From contig NC_088780.1 of assembly GCF_958450345.1 (NCBI RefSeq), forward strand, positions 134,988,226 through 135,052,225: a stretch of 64,000 nt of DNA, given 5' to 3'. The stretch's first letter is position 1; each line of letters starts with the position of its first letter. Source of the DNA: Calliphora vicina (lineage: Eukaryota; Arthropoda; Insecta; Diptera; Calliphoridae). Shown here piece after piece: positions 1-10,640 of the stretch. Under the pieces are notes generated by a model that worked only from the letters and a program-made list of their open reading frames with translations, did no database searches and had not been told where the DNA came from. A program made the position numbers and the translations under genes.

Positions 1-760
1 TATCATTGTAATGAGATATAAATGAGAAAATTTGATTAAAAAATGTTAAAGTTATTACAAATTCGACAGACCATTAACGTGTTTCAGGCCACTTGAACAA
101 AAAAATTAGAAAAAAAATTAAGATATTTCGAGAAAACTTAAAATAAAAGCTCATTTTTTCTTAAAATATGTCCATATTTACTTGTATATGAGTTTTTGTC
201 TTCGTAGGATACCGTTAACCTATTCGCAGGTATGGCCAAAAAAAAATATTTTTTTAACGGCTGTTTCAAATCTCCATTTTCAAATTTTTAAAAATTTTGT
301 TAAACAAACTTTTCAGATTTTTTCGATCATCACATTGGGGTTTATTGAGATCAAAATAGGGAATAAAAATATGAAAAAATTATGTCAATACCTCTTACAG
401 TTTTTCCGTACCTGCGATTTAAATTTTGCGATTTTCAAGAAAAACAAATTTTTTGTCCATATTTAGGCGAATGAGTCCAATTTTCTTAATGTTATAAATT
501 TTAAGTAAAACCTATTCATAATATTATAGTCCTTGTAATTTTAAATATGGTCTGAAAGTTTTACTAAAATCGGAAAACGATAACCTTAAATCGTGAAGGT
601 CAAAGGTCAAATTTTTTAATATTTGGAATTTCTAATGAAAAGAGCGAAATGTTATATATTTTTGGGCAGATTTTAATGCAACTTAAGGAATTAAATTAAG
701 AAATTTTTTCCGAATTTTGGCGATAATACAGTTTTTGGGTCATTTTGACCCAAAGGAGAT
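1..760. repeat. Partial copy of a dispersed repeat core
   Basis: Non-coding AT-rich sequence that matches, with many small changes, the interiors of two foldback elements at 28787-30313 and 33301-34354. Shared landmarks are 'ggataccgttaacctattcg' near 207, the 'tccgtacctgcgatttaaat' stretch near 405 and the 'aatcgtgaaggtcaa' stretch near 588. No terminal repeat is visible here, so this copy is truncated by the window edge or by decay. I see no gene in it. Confidence 0.7.
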
Positions 761-1220
761 GCAGGGTTAACTTCCAAAAAAAAAATTTTCAATGTAATAT
801 TCATTAATATAAATAAATCTATACATTTCTAGAAAACAATGCAGAAATTTAACGAGTTTCACCTATTTATTGCATATAAATAGTAAAATTTTGCATATAT
901 CTGAACTTTGACCTCGATGCGCGTCCAGAAATCGTTGACCGATTTTGCTCAAATTTTCAGCACTTAACATTTAGGCCTAGTGTCACAATATTCCACCCGG
1001 CACTCTTCAAAATTTTAACAACATATGTGTTTTCTATTTAACGCGATTTTTAGGTCCCAATTTCTTTTTTGTTATGTTACTGATGTATTGTTTTACGCGA
1101 AATAAAAAAAATATTGGCCCCACAAAAGCATTTCGTTTTAAATTAGAACCTCGTTTTACGCGAATTTGATTTACACGCTATTTTTTTGGGCCCAACAAAC
1201 CGCGTAAATGGAGGCCTACC

Positions 1221-1774
1221 TATATATGTAAATTTGGTATCATATGAAAGATCTTTGTGAGACGCATTCAATTGGTTATTAGAAATTAAAAAAAAAAAAA
1301 ATTAATTTAAAAATTTTCGACAAAATTTTATTTTTTTTTTTATTTTTTCATAGAATTTATTCAAATAAATATATGAAATTTCTTGATCATAACATCATGT
1401 AATTTCACCGAAATGGTTTTTCTCATTTTTTTAAAATTCAGTCCAGTTCAATGTTTATTCAAATTTGTTTAAACTTACATAATTTCATCCCTATCTGACA
1501 ATCTCTGTACACTCAATTCATAGTATATATAATGGGCATCAAAATAACTCAAATTTTCCATCGATGTATAATTTCGTATACTTTTTTTTTAAATTACATG
1601 ATGTTTATGATCAAGAAATTTCATATATTTATTTGAATAAATTCTATGAAAAAATTAAAAAAAAACTAAAATTTTGTCGAAAATTTTTAAATAAATTTTT
1701 TTTTTTTTAAATTTATAATATCCAATTGAATGCGTCTCTCAAAGACCTTTCATATGATACCAAATTTACATATA
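1221..1774. repeat. Inverted repeat (foldback) with ~185-bp arms
   Basis: The left arm (about 1221-1408) recurs inverted at about 1590-1774. Both arms carry a 'ggtatcatatgaaag' type end, an A/T homopolymer stretch and an 'atatgaaatttcttgatca' inner border. The spacer is about 180 bp. It is probably a decayed MITE or foldback element; no target duplication could be identified. The rest of 761-2529 is AT-rich with no supportable gene. Confidence 0.7.
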
Positions 1775-2945
1775 CTTCCTTTGGATAAAATATGGAAAAA
1801 ATGTAAAAAACCTCAAAAAAGATCCTTTTTATCCTTTGATCCAGCTCGCCAAATATTGACCCCAGGACGAAAAAATTTCAAAACATAGCTTAGAATGAAT
1901 GAAATTTTCATTTTATGCGGGAACATCTATACCTTATTTTTTCTCCATACAAACGGGGCCACCCTAATATACATACTTAAATAAAATGTATGTAGGCCTT
2001 AATTTTTAACGATATTTTCTTAGCTTTTTCATTCCTTATGTACGTGAGCTACTATAAGCATTAATTTTATTACGTTTTTATTTTACTATTTTTTCGTCAT
2101 AAAAACAGAAAATTTCCAAAACAAAACTACCATTACAATTTTTTTTCGGTAACGCACGTCTGTTTACAGACAAAAAGTGTTTTTAAGCACAAACAACATC
2201 AAATATTTACGTGAAGAGGAAATAAAAATTTCAACAAGTCGCCCAGCCAACCAACCAGTCAGCAGTCCTTAAGTCTATGTTTGGTTTTGTTGAACTAAAT
2301 TATTCAATTGACTCTTAAGGATTATGAATTCAAATAATCATTGACCTTTGTTTTGGAAGGGGCAGGTTAAAAGGAAATGAACTTCCATTAAGACAAAATA
2401 GACATACATATGAAATAATAAATATATTTTTTTATTAAAATTTGTGATAAAAAAATGTTGATGAAAAATGGGTTAAGTTATTTGGTGACTTCGTTGAAGT
2501 TGATTTCAACAGACAGTCTACAACGATCATTAACCCTATAAGCTGCAATATTTAAAAAGCTAAAAAAAAGTTGTCGAATATTTTTTTTAGGGTAATTATG
2601 ACCCAATAAACTGAGAAATTTAGGAACCAGGTGCAAAAAGGTGAAGAGTGCCTCATGGCATTGTTGCCGGGTTAGGTGTTAAAAGCAATAATAATGATAC
2701 GATTTTATTGAAAAACTAATGAAAAAGAACTAATAAAAAATATTTCGAATAGATCGGGCGACACACAACATTTCACGTGCTAAAATTATAACATCACTCA
2801 CAAAGCAGCTGACAGAACAAAAACTAAAAGTCAGAATGCATTTCGACCTTCGAGGGAAATGTTAACAAATCTGTAACCAAAGTCACAGTTAAATTTAAAA
2901 AAAAAACTATTAATACCTTTTGAGAAAATTGGTGTTTTATAATGC

Positions 2946-4050
2946 GTAGGGTTCCTTCCCGGGAATATTTTTTTTGTTAATTTTCGGGAAATGTTTGTCG
3001 GGAATTTCTTCATAAGTTTTTTTCTAAAAGTTACTATTTTCAGATTCGTTTCGATTGCCGAATTTGTTGCTAATTAAATCATTCTATTATATCCATAGAT
3101 TTTTTCGGTTCAGATAATCAGATATGAAAAATGTCTCTAATTACGCATTTTTTATAGATTTAACATAGTCGAAATTCTTAAGTTTTTTAATTAAACAAAG
3201 AATTTATTGATTTTATACTGATTAAAACTACGACTGTGACAATACCGACAAAATGCCACTATTAAATTAGAAACACTTATAAAGGTTGGACCAACATTGT
3301 TCAACTAAATATAGTGTTACGTTTTAACCTTTTCAAAACGTTGGTTCATTTCCCTTAAATAAAGCGGATAGTTTTGATTGCAAATAAAAGCCGTTTAGCA
3401 GTTTAAAAATTGTACAACTCTTTATTTATTTAAAATGTACAAGAACCACAGAATTAAATAGTCACTCAATGTTTTTTATACACGTTTATAAATTCGCAGA
3501 AATACACACACTTTATAATGTACACGAATTCACTTGAAAAACACAGCACACTTTAAGGCACTCAGTTGATGTTTATTCGAAAAGCGTCTCTGATAAACTC
3601 ACTCACGACTGCAACCTCTGCCACTATTTATAACACTGCCATCTGCACTCTAGATTTCTTTTTAACTGTCTAGAGGTTTCTAATACATACGCCATCTGTG
3701 GTGTACTTTCTACAATGTTCTTTAACTGAATATTCGAATATACGGTCGCAGCAAACAGCGTTGCAAACTTACGATCAATGGTCAACTGAAAGCTTTTACG
3801 AAAGCGAACTTACGATCAATGGTCAACTAAAAGCTTTTATTCAATGTTAATAATGCCCACAGATATGTTACAGTTTGCTATTATAGCACTGTTATTTGAA
3901 AGCATTAGGCTAAATCAGCCGTTAAAATCGTTATATTTGAATTCAAGTTCAATTTCGTAACAATAGTTATTTTATACTTCTTTTAAAACCTGGTCAATTT
4001 ATTCGAACAAAATTTTCTGTTTTTTTTTTCGGGAAATTAGGAACCCTAAA
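2946..4050. mobile_element. Second-level insertion with TAGGGTTCC/GGAACCCTA ends
   Basis: Comparison with the uninterrupted MITE at 22061-22543 shows extra DNA inserted in its 'aatgcatgcc' stretch. The insert has short terminal inverted repeats (TAGGGTTCC at left, GGAACCCTA at right), and ATGC appears on both sides as a possible target duplication. It has no coding sequence and is itself interrupted by the solo LTR at 3316-3962. I cannot assign the family. Confidence 0.6.
3316..3962 (-). mobile_element. Solo LTR, 647 bp, with ATAG target duplication
   Basis: Begins TGTTACG and ends CGTAACA (7-bp inverted ends), flanked by ATAG at 3312-3315 and 3963-3966. A related sequence lies in the opposite orientation at 25315-25721, where a TTATAAATAG promoter-like box and the TGTT..AACA ends read left to right. 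No internal region is present, so it is a solo LTR from recombination. It contains a 41-bp direct duplication (3767-3807 and 3808-3848) around 'acttacgatcaatggtcaac'. Confidence 0.85.
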
Positions 4051-4088
4051 TGCATGCCTTGAGGCACTCTTGCGGGTTAGAGGGTTAA

Positions 4089-4385
4089 TATTTATACTTT
4101 ATGCGGACTCAAATGAAAAAATGTGGAATTAAAAACGGAATGATAAATTGATATAAACCCTTGCCACTCATGGTTAATTATGAGATAAATTCCTCTCATA
4201 ATTTAGCCTTTAGATATAGGAGAGAAAACATACATATTAAACCAAACAAACCACAATAAAACCATTTATTACAAAATTTCTATTAAGTATTTCTAACGTA
4301 ATTCAAAGGAAACATAAATTTCATTAATTGCTTGAAATTGACCTTAAGTGGTAGTTCTTTTGATAAGCAAAAGTTTAGTACTTAC
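4089..4385. other. AT-rich spacer, no gene seen
   Basis: Non-coding AT-rich DNA between the nested MITE and the large LTR retrotransposon. I see no ORF, RNA gene or repeat end. Confidence 0.6.
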
Positions 4386-4389
4386 TTGC

Positions 4390-7300
4390 TGTAGGGGCGC
4401 TTGTAGCTACATACATAAGTATTGTTTTCTTTTTGACACCAAATACAAAATCTTTTTTTTATATATTTTTTTTTTTCTTTTTTTTTTTGGTGTGATTGTA
4501 TAAAAATTTATAGTTTTTATATTAACGCATAAAATAATTAATAAACGTTTTTAACCTGCCTTATCAGGTAATGTTGACAACATAAATGAATCATAAATAC
4601 AAATCTGTGTTTTGTTCATGCATTTATGTTGTCGATAAAACCGTAACGAGTATTTGGGATGAAGTTGGTGGTTAATCATTTAGGTAAATTTTATGTATGT
4701 GTGGGTCATAACATTAATTTTCCAGGACTCTAGGAAAATTTAGGGGTATTTAAGGCCTAAAGCGTCAGACATTTTCCTTTTTCCTGATATAGTCACCTGA
4801 CAGTGGTAAACGAAGGTTTTGGCAGTTTTTTTAATTAACATTAAAAAAAAATAAAAAGTGTGTTAATCTGTTTTTTATTAAAAGAAAATCTCCAGCACAA
4901 TATTCGGAGTAAGTACCAAAAGAATAGGAAATGTGATTTTTTTGTGTTTAAATCTTAATTGTTTAATTTAAATAGATTTTGGTTTATGTTATTTGAGGTT
5001 TAATTTAGGAAAAACTATATTTTTGTGCTATAATAACATTCTCGTTAATACATAAAAATAAAGAACCTAAGAAAACCTTTGATAATTAAAAAAATGTTTA
5101 TTTACTTAAACAATATAATTTTGTCCAAGTTCAGACAAGCTAAATTGTACATAAACCAATTTTTTTTTATTATTCAGCCATTTTTGTCCGTGCCATTGGT
5201 AAAATCAAGAAAATACAGGGAAAAGTAATACAAATCTCTGTCCGCCATATTTCTCAACTGAAAGGTACATTTTTTTTTAAAACACTAAATTTATCATAAA
5301 ATTTATAGAAAAATTTAATACAGAAAAATCTAACACACACTTAATTTTGATCTTTAAAAAAATCCATCAGATACTTTTTGTATAGAGCTGTAAAATAGAC
5401 AAACGCTTGGCCATAACAGCAACATCGCCGACGAAATCTTTAAGGCTCAAGACTAAGTGAGGAACAGGCCGCGGAGAAGAAGGCAAAAATTTGTCTAAAA
5501 TTAACCACTAAATTAATCCATCACTCGTGAGTTGTAATCTTTTTTTGGTTTAAGAAAAAAAAATATTTTGTGCACGTAATTTGTTAATTTTTATTTAAAA
5601 TATCATTTGGCGACAACAATAATAAAACGTCCAATTTTTAGTGCAGATCAATTTGTTAGAGTGCCAGAAAAATTGCTAAAAAGGGAAAAAAAATCATAAG
5701 AAAACAATAATATGCAATTAACTATTAAATTTAATACTTATCTTTGATAACTTTCTTGAATCGCCAAATTTTCAACAAAAAAAATTGTTATTATATTTTT
5801 TTTTACTTTGATATATTTGCTAATTAAAAAGTGAGCTAAATTAGTTTTTTTTTGTTATTTCTATTGTATAAATTCGATGTAAATGCAAAAATCATTCTAA
5901 AAATCCAAAAGAAAATCAAATAAAACAAACGTCAAAAACTTGTGAACTGACAAATTCTAAAAAAAAATTTGTGTGAGAACAAAATTAGAGAAAAAAATCG
6001 AAAAAAAAAGAAAATAATGTTTAAATAATAACAAAAAGATCATTAAGTGCATAAACAGAAAAAACTAAGAGTAAACAAAGCGGTTTTGGTAAAGTTATTA
6101 ATGCCCACTGCTGAAAGTGAGCGAATTAACATTAATAAACTTAACAGTACAGTGCGTGAAAAAAAATTAAAGTTAACAATAAGAAAAAAAATTTGGAGCA
6201 AAAATTGAAAAAAAAGTTAGTACATATTCGTAAAAATATATTTATTAATATCGTTAATTATCCAAAATTGTGTTAAATTATAATTTACATAAAAAAAATT
6301 ATAAATTTCCCCATAAAACCCATTTTCCCCATCCAATCCCGATTCCTGAACACTACGAACTGAAAGATCTTTCATCGTTGGAGTTCCTGTACCAATACTA
6401 ATGTAAGTCATTTGATTTGTTTTATTTCCTGATTTATCTAACCTTCAGAATTTTACGTAAACGATAACAAAGTTAAAATAAAGAAGATTAACAGTGTTGG
6501 TGGCTCTGCTAACAACATTTGGCATTGATGTTAAAATCTTATTATGTTAACTTTGTTTCGTTAATCGCGCTTAAATTCTTTTTCTAACATTTAATCAAAA
6601 AAAATAATATTAAATTCGAACCGGAATTGAAAAAACCTTTCAAATAAGTGTAAAAATATACCAAAAATATTAAGAATTACCTTAATTATTGCTAAAAACG
6701 CAAATAATTATTTTATACATTAAAAATAAATTTGATTTCTAAAAATAGAAGTAACCTGATTGGTCGCAATGAATTCGCCGCAAATTGGCAAACTCACCAC
6801 TATCTATTTTTAGATGCCAGAGTTGCATTTTATCACTTATTTGTCATTTTAATATCGTTAAATTTACAAATTTACACTACAAACCTTCAATTATAACAAC
6901 TTTAATTTTTTTTCTGATTAAACAAAAAAAAAAATAAGATAATTGAACATATACATTTTTTTATTGTTAATATTGATAAACAATAGAAAAGTGTCTATTT
7001 AATTTTTTTTATAAAAGAAACAGAAACAAATTACAACTAACATTTGTGTCTTGAAAATTGGTTGACCCGGGTTCGGATCCTATACAAGACAAAATTTTGT
7101 TTACATGATTTTTTTTATTTTTTTTTAAATATACATAATATTTTTTTTTAAATACAATTTAAAAGGAGAAAAATAATTTTTTTTAACAAAACCTATTTTT
7201 TTTAAACATTATTTTTGGGAATAGAAGCTTTAAATGATATAAAGCTGATCGCATTACTTTAGTTGCCCAGGTTCAAATCCTATCGCGGCCAGAATTTTTC

Positions 7301-7986
7301 TTATTTTTTTTCTTTGTTTATATTTTTTTTTATTGTTTTTTTTGATAAAATTTTGTTTTTTTTTAATTATTTCTTATAATAATTAATTAAGGCCACTAAT
7401 TGAATGCCTAAATAGATTTTGTCTGATTTTTTTTTATATGATTATGATTTTTGCATATTATTTTTTTCATTTCTTTTGTCAATACAAAATGAGCTCACGA
7501 ATAAGATTATTTGTAAGTTAAATTAATTTGTTTATACGAAGTATGTTTGAATTAAAATTTTTCTAATTGTTAAATAAAATTAAGAAAATGAATCACTGAA
7601 ATTGTTGAAGAGTTTGATTCGAAAAGCTACTAACAGGTAAATCGAGATGGGATCATGTGTAATTCGAAGGCTATATTTACATGATCATGGTTGGGAGGGG
7701 TTTCTGGTTGTGTCAACACCAAACACAACGTGACAACTCAGTAAATAAGTATTAAATGGATAATTGCGAAATAGCTGTCTCTTTTACAAAAACAAAACAA
7801 CTTTATTAGCATGCACAATAAAATTAGCCCTGTAGTCTTGTTTTTCTCAAATTAGGAGTCATGAAGCAAGAACTCACCCTATTGCCGACGAGAAAGGAGC
7901 CGGACACCAGATGCATGCTATTGCTACTCTAAACTCCTAAGAAAACATGAATTTGAAAGAGATTTACCAAACCGTTACATGCTACA
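4390..7986 (+). repeat. 5' LTR (3597 bp)
   Basis: Starts TGTAGGGG and ends ATGCTACA, giving a 5-bp inverted end (TGTAG/CTACA). This is far longer than the usual few hundred bases. It contains candidate splice donors (GTAAGT at 4909-4914 and 6403-6408), a GC-richer segment near 5400-5480, two tRNA B-box-like motifs exactly 200 bp apart (GGTTCGGATCC 7070-7080, GGTTCAAATCC 7270-7280) and an AATAAA at 7817-7822, about 165 bp before its end. I could not locate the transcription start, so the U3/R/U5 borders are unknown. Confidence 0.95.
4845..5400 (+). pseudogene. Possible captured host-gene segment inside the LTR (exon-like pieces)
   Basis: Three short open segments can be joined with consistent phase across GT..AG borders. 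The first ends at 4908 before GTAAGT. The second is about 5178-5264, preceded by 'ttttttttattattcag' and followed by GGTACA. The third starts after an AG near 5387 and stops almost at once. The middle piece reads IFVRAIGKIKKIQGKVIQI, which resembles the last strands of an OB-fold of the RPA32 type. A copy sits in the 3' LTR. The open frames are short, so chance is possible. Confidence 0.3.
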
Positions 7987-7999
7987 GAAAGTTAATTTT

Positions 8000-8017
8000 T
8001 GGCGCCCAACGTGGGGC
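8000..8017 (+). promoter_or_regulatory. Primer-binding site, tRNA-Lys(CUU) type
   Basis: TGGCGCCCAACGTGGGGC lies 13 nt after the LTR end. It is complementary over 18 nt to the 3' end of insect tRNA-Lys(CUU) including CCA, as I recall that tRNA. It would prime minus-strand DNA synthesis. Confidence 0.9.
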
Positions 8018-8705
8018 CCACACTTTAAATTTTACATTACTTTAACATCTTTGAATTCAGTTCAAAATATTGTGTGTGGCTCTCTTACATTTCTTGTATT
8101 TTTCCTTCTTTAATTTCCTGTTCTTTACAGATTTTATTTTCAATGTTATGTATTAAAATGTTAGGAAATTAACAGACTTATAGATGTAGTTGTTAACCAG
8201 CAATATAAACAATACATAACCAATTGTTTGTTCATGTTTTGATTATGGAATAATTGAACCTTTCAGGAATTGATGTTGTTTGGTAAACACTAAACACATA
8301 CCGTTAGGCAAGATTTTTCCTTATTTATTTCTTATTTCTCTAATTGTATTCTTTTGTTATTTTCGTTTGGGTTTGGAATGACTATTTGTCTTTAATCAAA
8401 TTAGTACCGAACTCAAATTCATATTAAATATGTCTATAAACTTATCTATTTATTTTCCTCTCAAATTTCGCAATAATCCATTTTAAAATATTTATAATAT
8501 TGGTTGTTGATAGTGATCCTGTTCAGTATGCTAACGAATCAAACACTAGCTTGTGATATTATTTTTCTTTAAATTGATAACCTTTAATTTCATACCTGAA
8601 TATTTAGAATTTTTAACCTTTACGTTGCACATAATATTATAAATTCTTTCCGTATGTAAATTGGTTCTTAAAGGACAATGTTTATTTTCTTTCAGTAAAA
8701 AAAAA
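8018..8705 (+). other. Untranslated leader with candidate 3' splice site
   Basis: AT-rich leader between the primer site and the first small ORF, with no ORF of its own. A pyrimidine-rich tract ending 'tttattttctttcag' (AG at 8694-8695) lies 10 nt before the ATG at 8706. It is a good splice-acceptor candidate for a subgenomic RNA. Donors upstream could be GTAAGT at 6403 in the LTR or others. Confidence 0.5.
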
Positions 8706-8912
8706 ATGGGAAGTAAAGTACCGGAAAAATCTAATAATAAATGTGAAATTTGCAATTTTTATATAATGCCTCATCATGAAACTTTGATATTATATAATTG
8801 CCGGCATATTTTTCATCTATTGTGCATAGACGACCATATCTCGATTTACAGGTCATGTCCTCTCTGTGAGAGAATTGAAAGAGAATTGAAAGAACGCAAA
8901 TCTGCATCGTAA
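8706..8912 (+). CDS. Small RING-H2 protein encoded by the retrotransposon (68 aa)
   Basis: This 68-residue ORF lies between the primer site and gag. It is essentially one RING-H2 finger: C13-x2-C16, C32-x-H34, H37-x2-C40, C51-x2-C54, which fits the eight zinc ligands of RING-H2 exactly. RING-H2 domains usually bind E2 ubiquitin-conjugating enzymes. The short C-terminal tail after C54 is charged (ERIERELKERK). The ATG at 8706 follows a candidate splice acceptor (8695), suggesting expression from a spliced RNA; gag begins 213 bp downstream in another frame. The ORF is intact, which argues for function. The same ligand pattern opens the gag ORF, so one probably arose from the other or from the same host gene. 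Ubiquitin ligase activity is an inference. Confidence 0.7.
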   Translation: MGSKVPEKSNNKCEICNFYIMPHHETLILYNCRHIFHLLCIDDHISIYRSCPLCERIERELKERKSAS

Positions 8913-9125
8913 TATAATTTCCATTCTGATTTATAAATTTTGTAATTTTTTTTGTATATAATACATTTTAAGGAAAATAAAAGGAAGAAAACGAAGTACT
9001 TTTTGAGTTGAATATCAATTAGATTTAAAACAATATCTAATCGGAAGTTAGTTTCTAAGATTTTTTTTTATTTCTTTTATTAGTAGTTATTTATTAGTTA
9101 CATTTTTTTTTATTATTTTTTTTGA

Positions 9126-10640
9126 ATGGCTACGCAGGAATCAGAAGACTCGGTTAGCGCGAACACGGGTATAATATTACCTAGGTGTGTGCTATGCAGT
9201 CATACCATTAGCGATACAATTTACCTATATCAACCACCTTGTGGTCACCCTCTACACAAATCTTGTTACCAAAAGAACGTTAAGACTAGACCTAACTGCG
9301 TCATTTGTAATGGTAGGCTAACGCTTTCGACTCCAGTAGTTAATAGAGATATACCACCTCCGATGGTTACCAGATCCCAAATCCAGAAAGCTATCAATTT
9401 TGACGCTAATATGTCATCTAATACATCTATACCAGCTGAGGGAAATGGTGATCAAATGCCACCCCATATGTCCATGGCCGCAAGTTCAACTCAGGATCAA
9501 CGAGATCACATTCGGACCTTGGTTACTGCTGCTGTTGGTGCGCAACAGGCAGAAATGCTCACAAGTTTGAGTCAGACGTTAACAAAGTTGATAGAGACAA
9601 ATATTGAGGCAGGTTTTCGGGGATTGCGAATAGCTAATCAACAAGATAACAGTAACGGCATCATGTCGCCAATGGGCGATGATCGGGCTTCAGCAAATAT
9701 TAATCAGCCTATAGAACACCAGAGTCTTGAAGGTTTGTTAGGGTTACCATACTCTAACACAAATTCTAGGGGAAACCCTGGTCACAATACCAGCTCAAAT
9801 TTGTCATCCATTCGTCCTGACAAGATCGGTCACATAATTCACAATTGGAAAATAAGGTTTTCTGGTGACGCTCGTGGAATGTCAGTAGACAATTTTTTAT
9901 ATAGGGTAGAAGCGCTAACCAACCAAACTCTAGGAGGAAATTTTGAATTACTCTGCGATCACATCTCAACATTATTTGAGTCGAAAGCGAATGATTGGTT
10001 TTGGAGATACCATCACTCAGTACCATCTATAAAGTGGTCTCAACTATGTGTAGCTCTTCGTAAGCAATACAAGGACTCGCGGACTGATATTGATTTGCGT
10101 GAGATGATAAGGGATCGCAAACAAAGACATAATGAGAGTTTTGATAGTTTTTATGAGGCTATTGAGGATATCTGTGACAGATTAGCGGAACCTTTAAGCG
10201 AGAGAATTTTAGTGGAAATTCTTAGAAGAAATTTATTGCCTGAAATACAGCATGAAATTTTGAATTTAAGAATTTATTCAGTAGCTGAACTTCGCGACAT
10301 CTGTCGTAGGAGAGAGTTTTTTCTACAGGATATAGGAAGGAAACAAAATATACCAAAAACTTTTCCCCTGGTCAGACCACGTGTTAGTGAATTAGATGAT
10401 GATATGCCACAGCCACCGGATGAAGATGTGTCAGCTATATCCCTAATTTGCTGGAATTGTCGCAAAGCTGGTCACCGCTACCAGGACTGTTTAGAGGCTA
10501 GGCAAGTCTTTTGCTATGGTTGTGGATTAGCTAATGTTTATAAACCAAAATGTGTCCAATGTAATTCACAGTCAAAAAACTTTCTGTCGAGTGCACAGAC
10601 AAGTGCACGCAAACGGAATCAGTCCACCAATACAGACTAA
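9126..10640 (+). CDS. gag: Gag polyprotein with N-terminal RING-H2 and C-terminal zinc knuckle
   Basis: A 504-residue Gag of a Ty3/gypsy-type element. Residues 21-61 form a complete RING-H2 finger (C21, C24, C39, H41, H44, C47, C58, C61), unusual for Gag. A low-complexity linker follows to about residue 230. A retrotransposon-gag capsid-like region spans about 235-405, with 'NWKIRFSGDARGMSVDNFL' and 'LREMIRDRKQRHNESFDSF' as typical stretches. Near the C terminus is a CCHC knuckle (CWNCRKAGHRYQDC) and a second, degenerate one (CYGCGLANVYKPKC) in which the histidine position is V. Gag would assemble the particle and bind RNA. The ATG at 9126 is the first in frame. The last 76 nt overlap the pol frame and contain the -1 frameshift site. 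The RING might recruit ubiquitin enzymes for assembly or turnover; this is inference. Confidence 0.93.
   Translation: MATQESEDSVSANTGIILPRCVLCSHTISDTIYLYQPPCGHPLHKSCYQKNVKTRPNCVICNGRLTLSTPVVNRDIPPPMVTRSQIQKAINFDANMSSNTSIPAEGNGDQMPPHMSMAASSTQDQRDHIRTLVTAAVGAQQAEMLTSLSQTLTKLIETNIEAGFRGLRIANQQDNSNGIMSPMGDDRASANINQPIEHQSLEGLLGLPYSNTNSRGNPGHNTSSNLSSIRPDKIGHIIHNWKIRFSGDARGMSVDNFLYRVEALTNQTLGGNFELLCDHISTLFESKANDWFWRYHHSVPSIKWSQLCVALRKQYKDSRTDIDLREMIRDRKQRHNESFDSFYEAIEDICDRLAEPLSERILVEILRRNLLPEIQHEILNLRIYSVAELRDICRRREFFLQDIGRKQNIPKTFPLVRPRVSELDDDMPQPPDEDVSAISLICWNCRKAGHRYQDCLEARQVFCYGCGLANVYKPKCVQCNSQSKNFLSSAQTSARKRNQSTNTD
10574..10608 (+). promoter_or_regulatory. -1 ribosomal frameshift signal (A AAA AAC plus hairpin)
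   Basis: The heptamer A AAA AAC (10574-10580) sits in the gag frame exactly as X XXY YYZ requires. After a 10-nt spacer comes a perfect 6-bp hairpin, GTGCAC (10591-10596), loop AGACAA, GTGCAC (10603-10608). The -1 frame is open from 10565 through pol, so slippage here joins Gag to Pol. A larger pseudoknot may exist; I did not fold it. Confidence 0.85.

Larger units (their letters stand above)
2534..4084 (-). mobile_element. piggyBac-type TTAA MITE interrupted by nested insertions
   Basis: TTAA (2530-2533) is followed by CCCT at the left end. The right end reads TGCGGGTTAGAGGG followed by TTAA (4085-4088). This is the inverted counterpart of the uninterrupted element at 22061-22543: both contain 'cgaccttcgagggaaatgtt' and the 'gaggcactcttgcggg' end. 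TTAA targets and CCCT-starting ends are hallmarks of the piggyBac superfamily. There is no transposase; the element is interrupted at 2946-4050 by a second element. Confidence 0.75.

Noticed and set aside
6217..6411. 64-codon minus-strand ORF in the LTR, repeated at 16106-16300
   Set aside because: It is present twice only because the LTR is. Both strands are open here, there is no domain, and the strong GTAAGT is on the plus strand.
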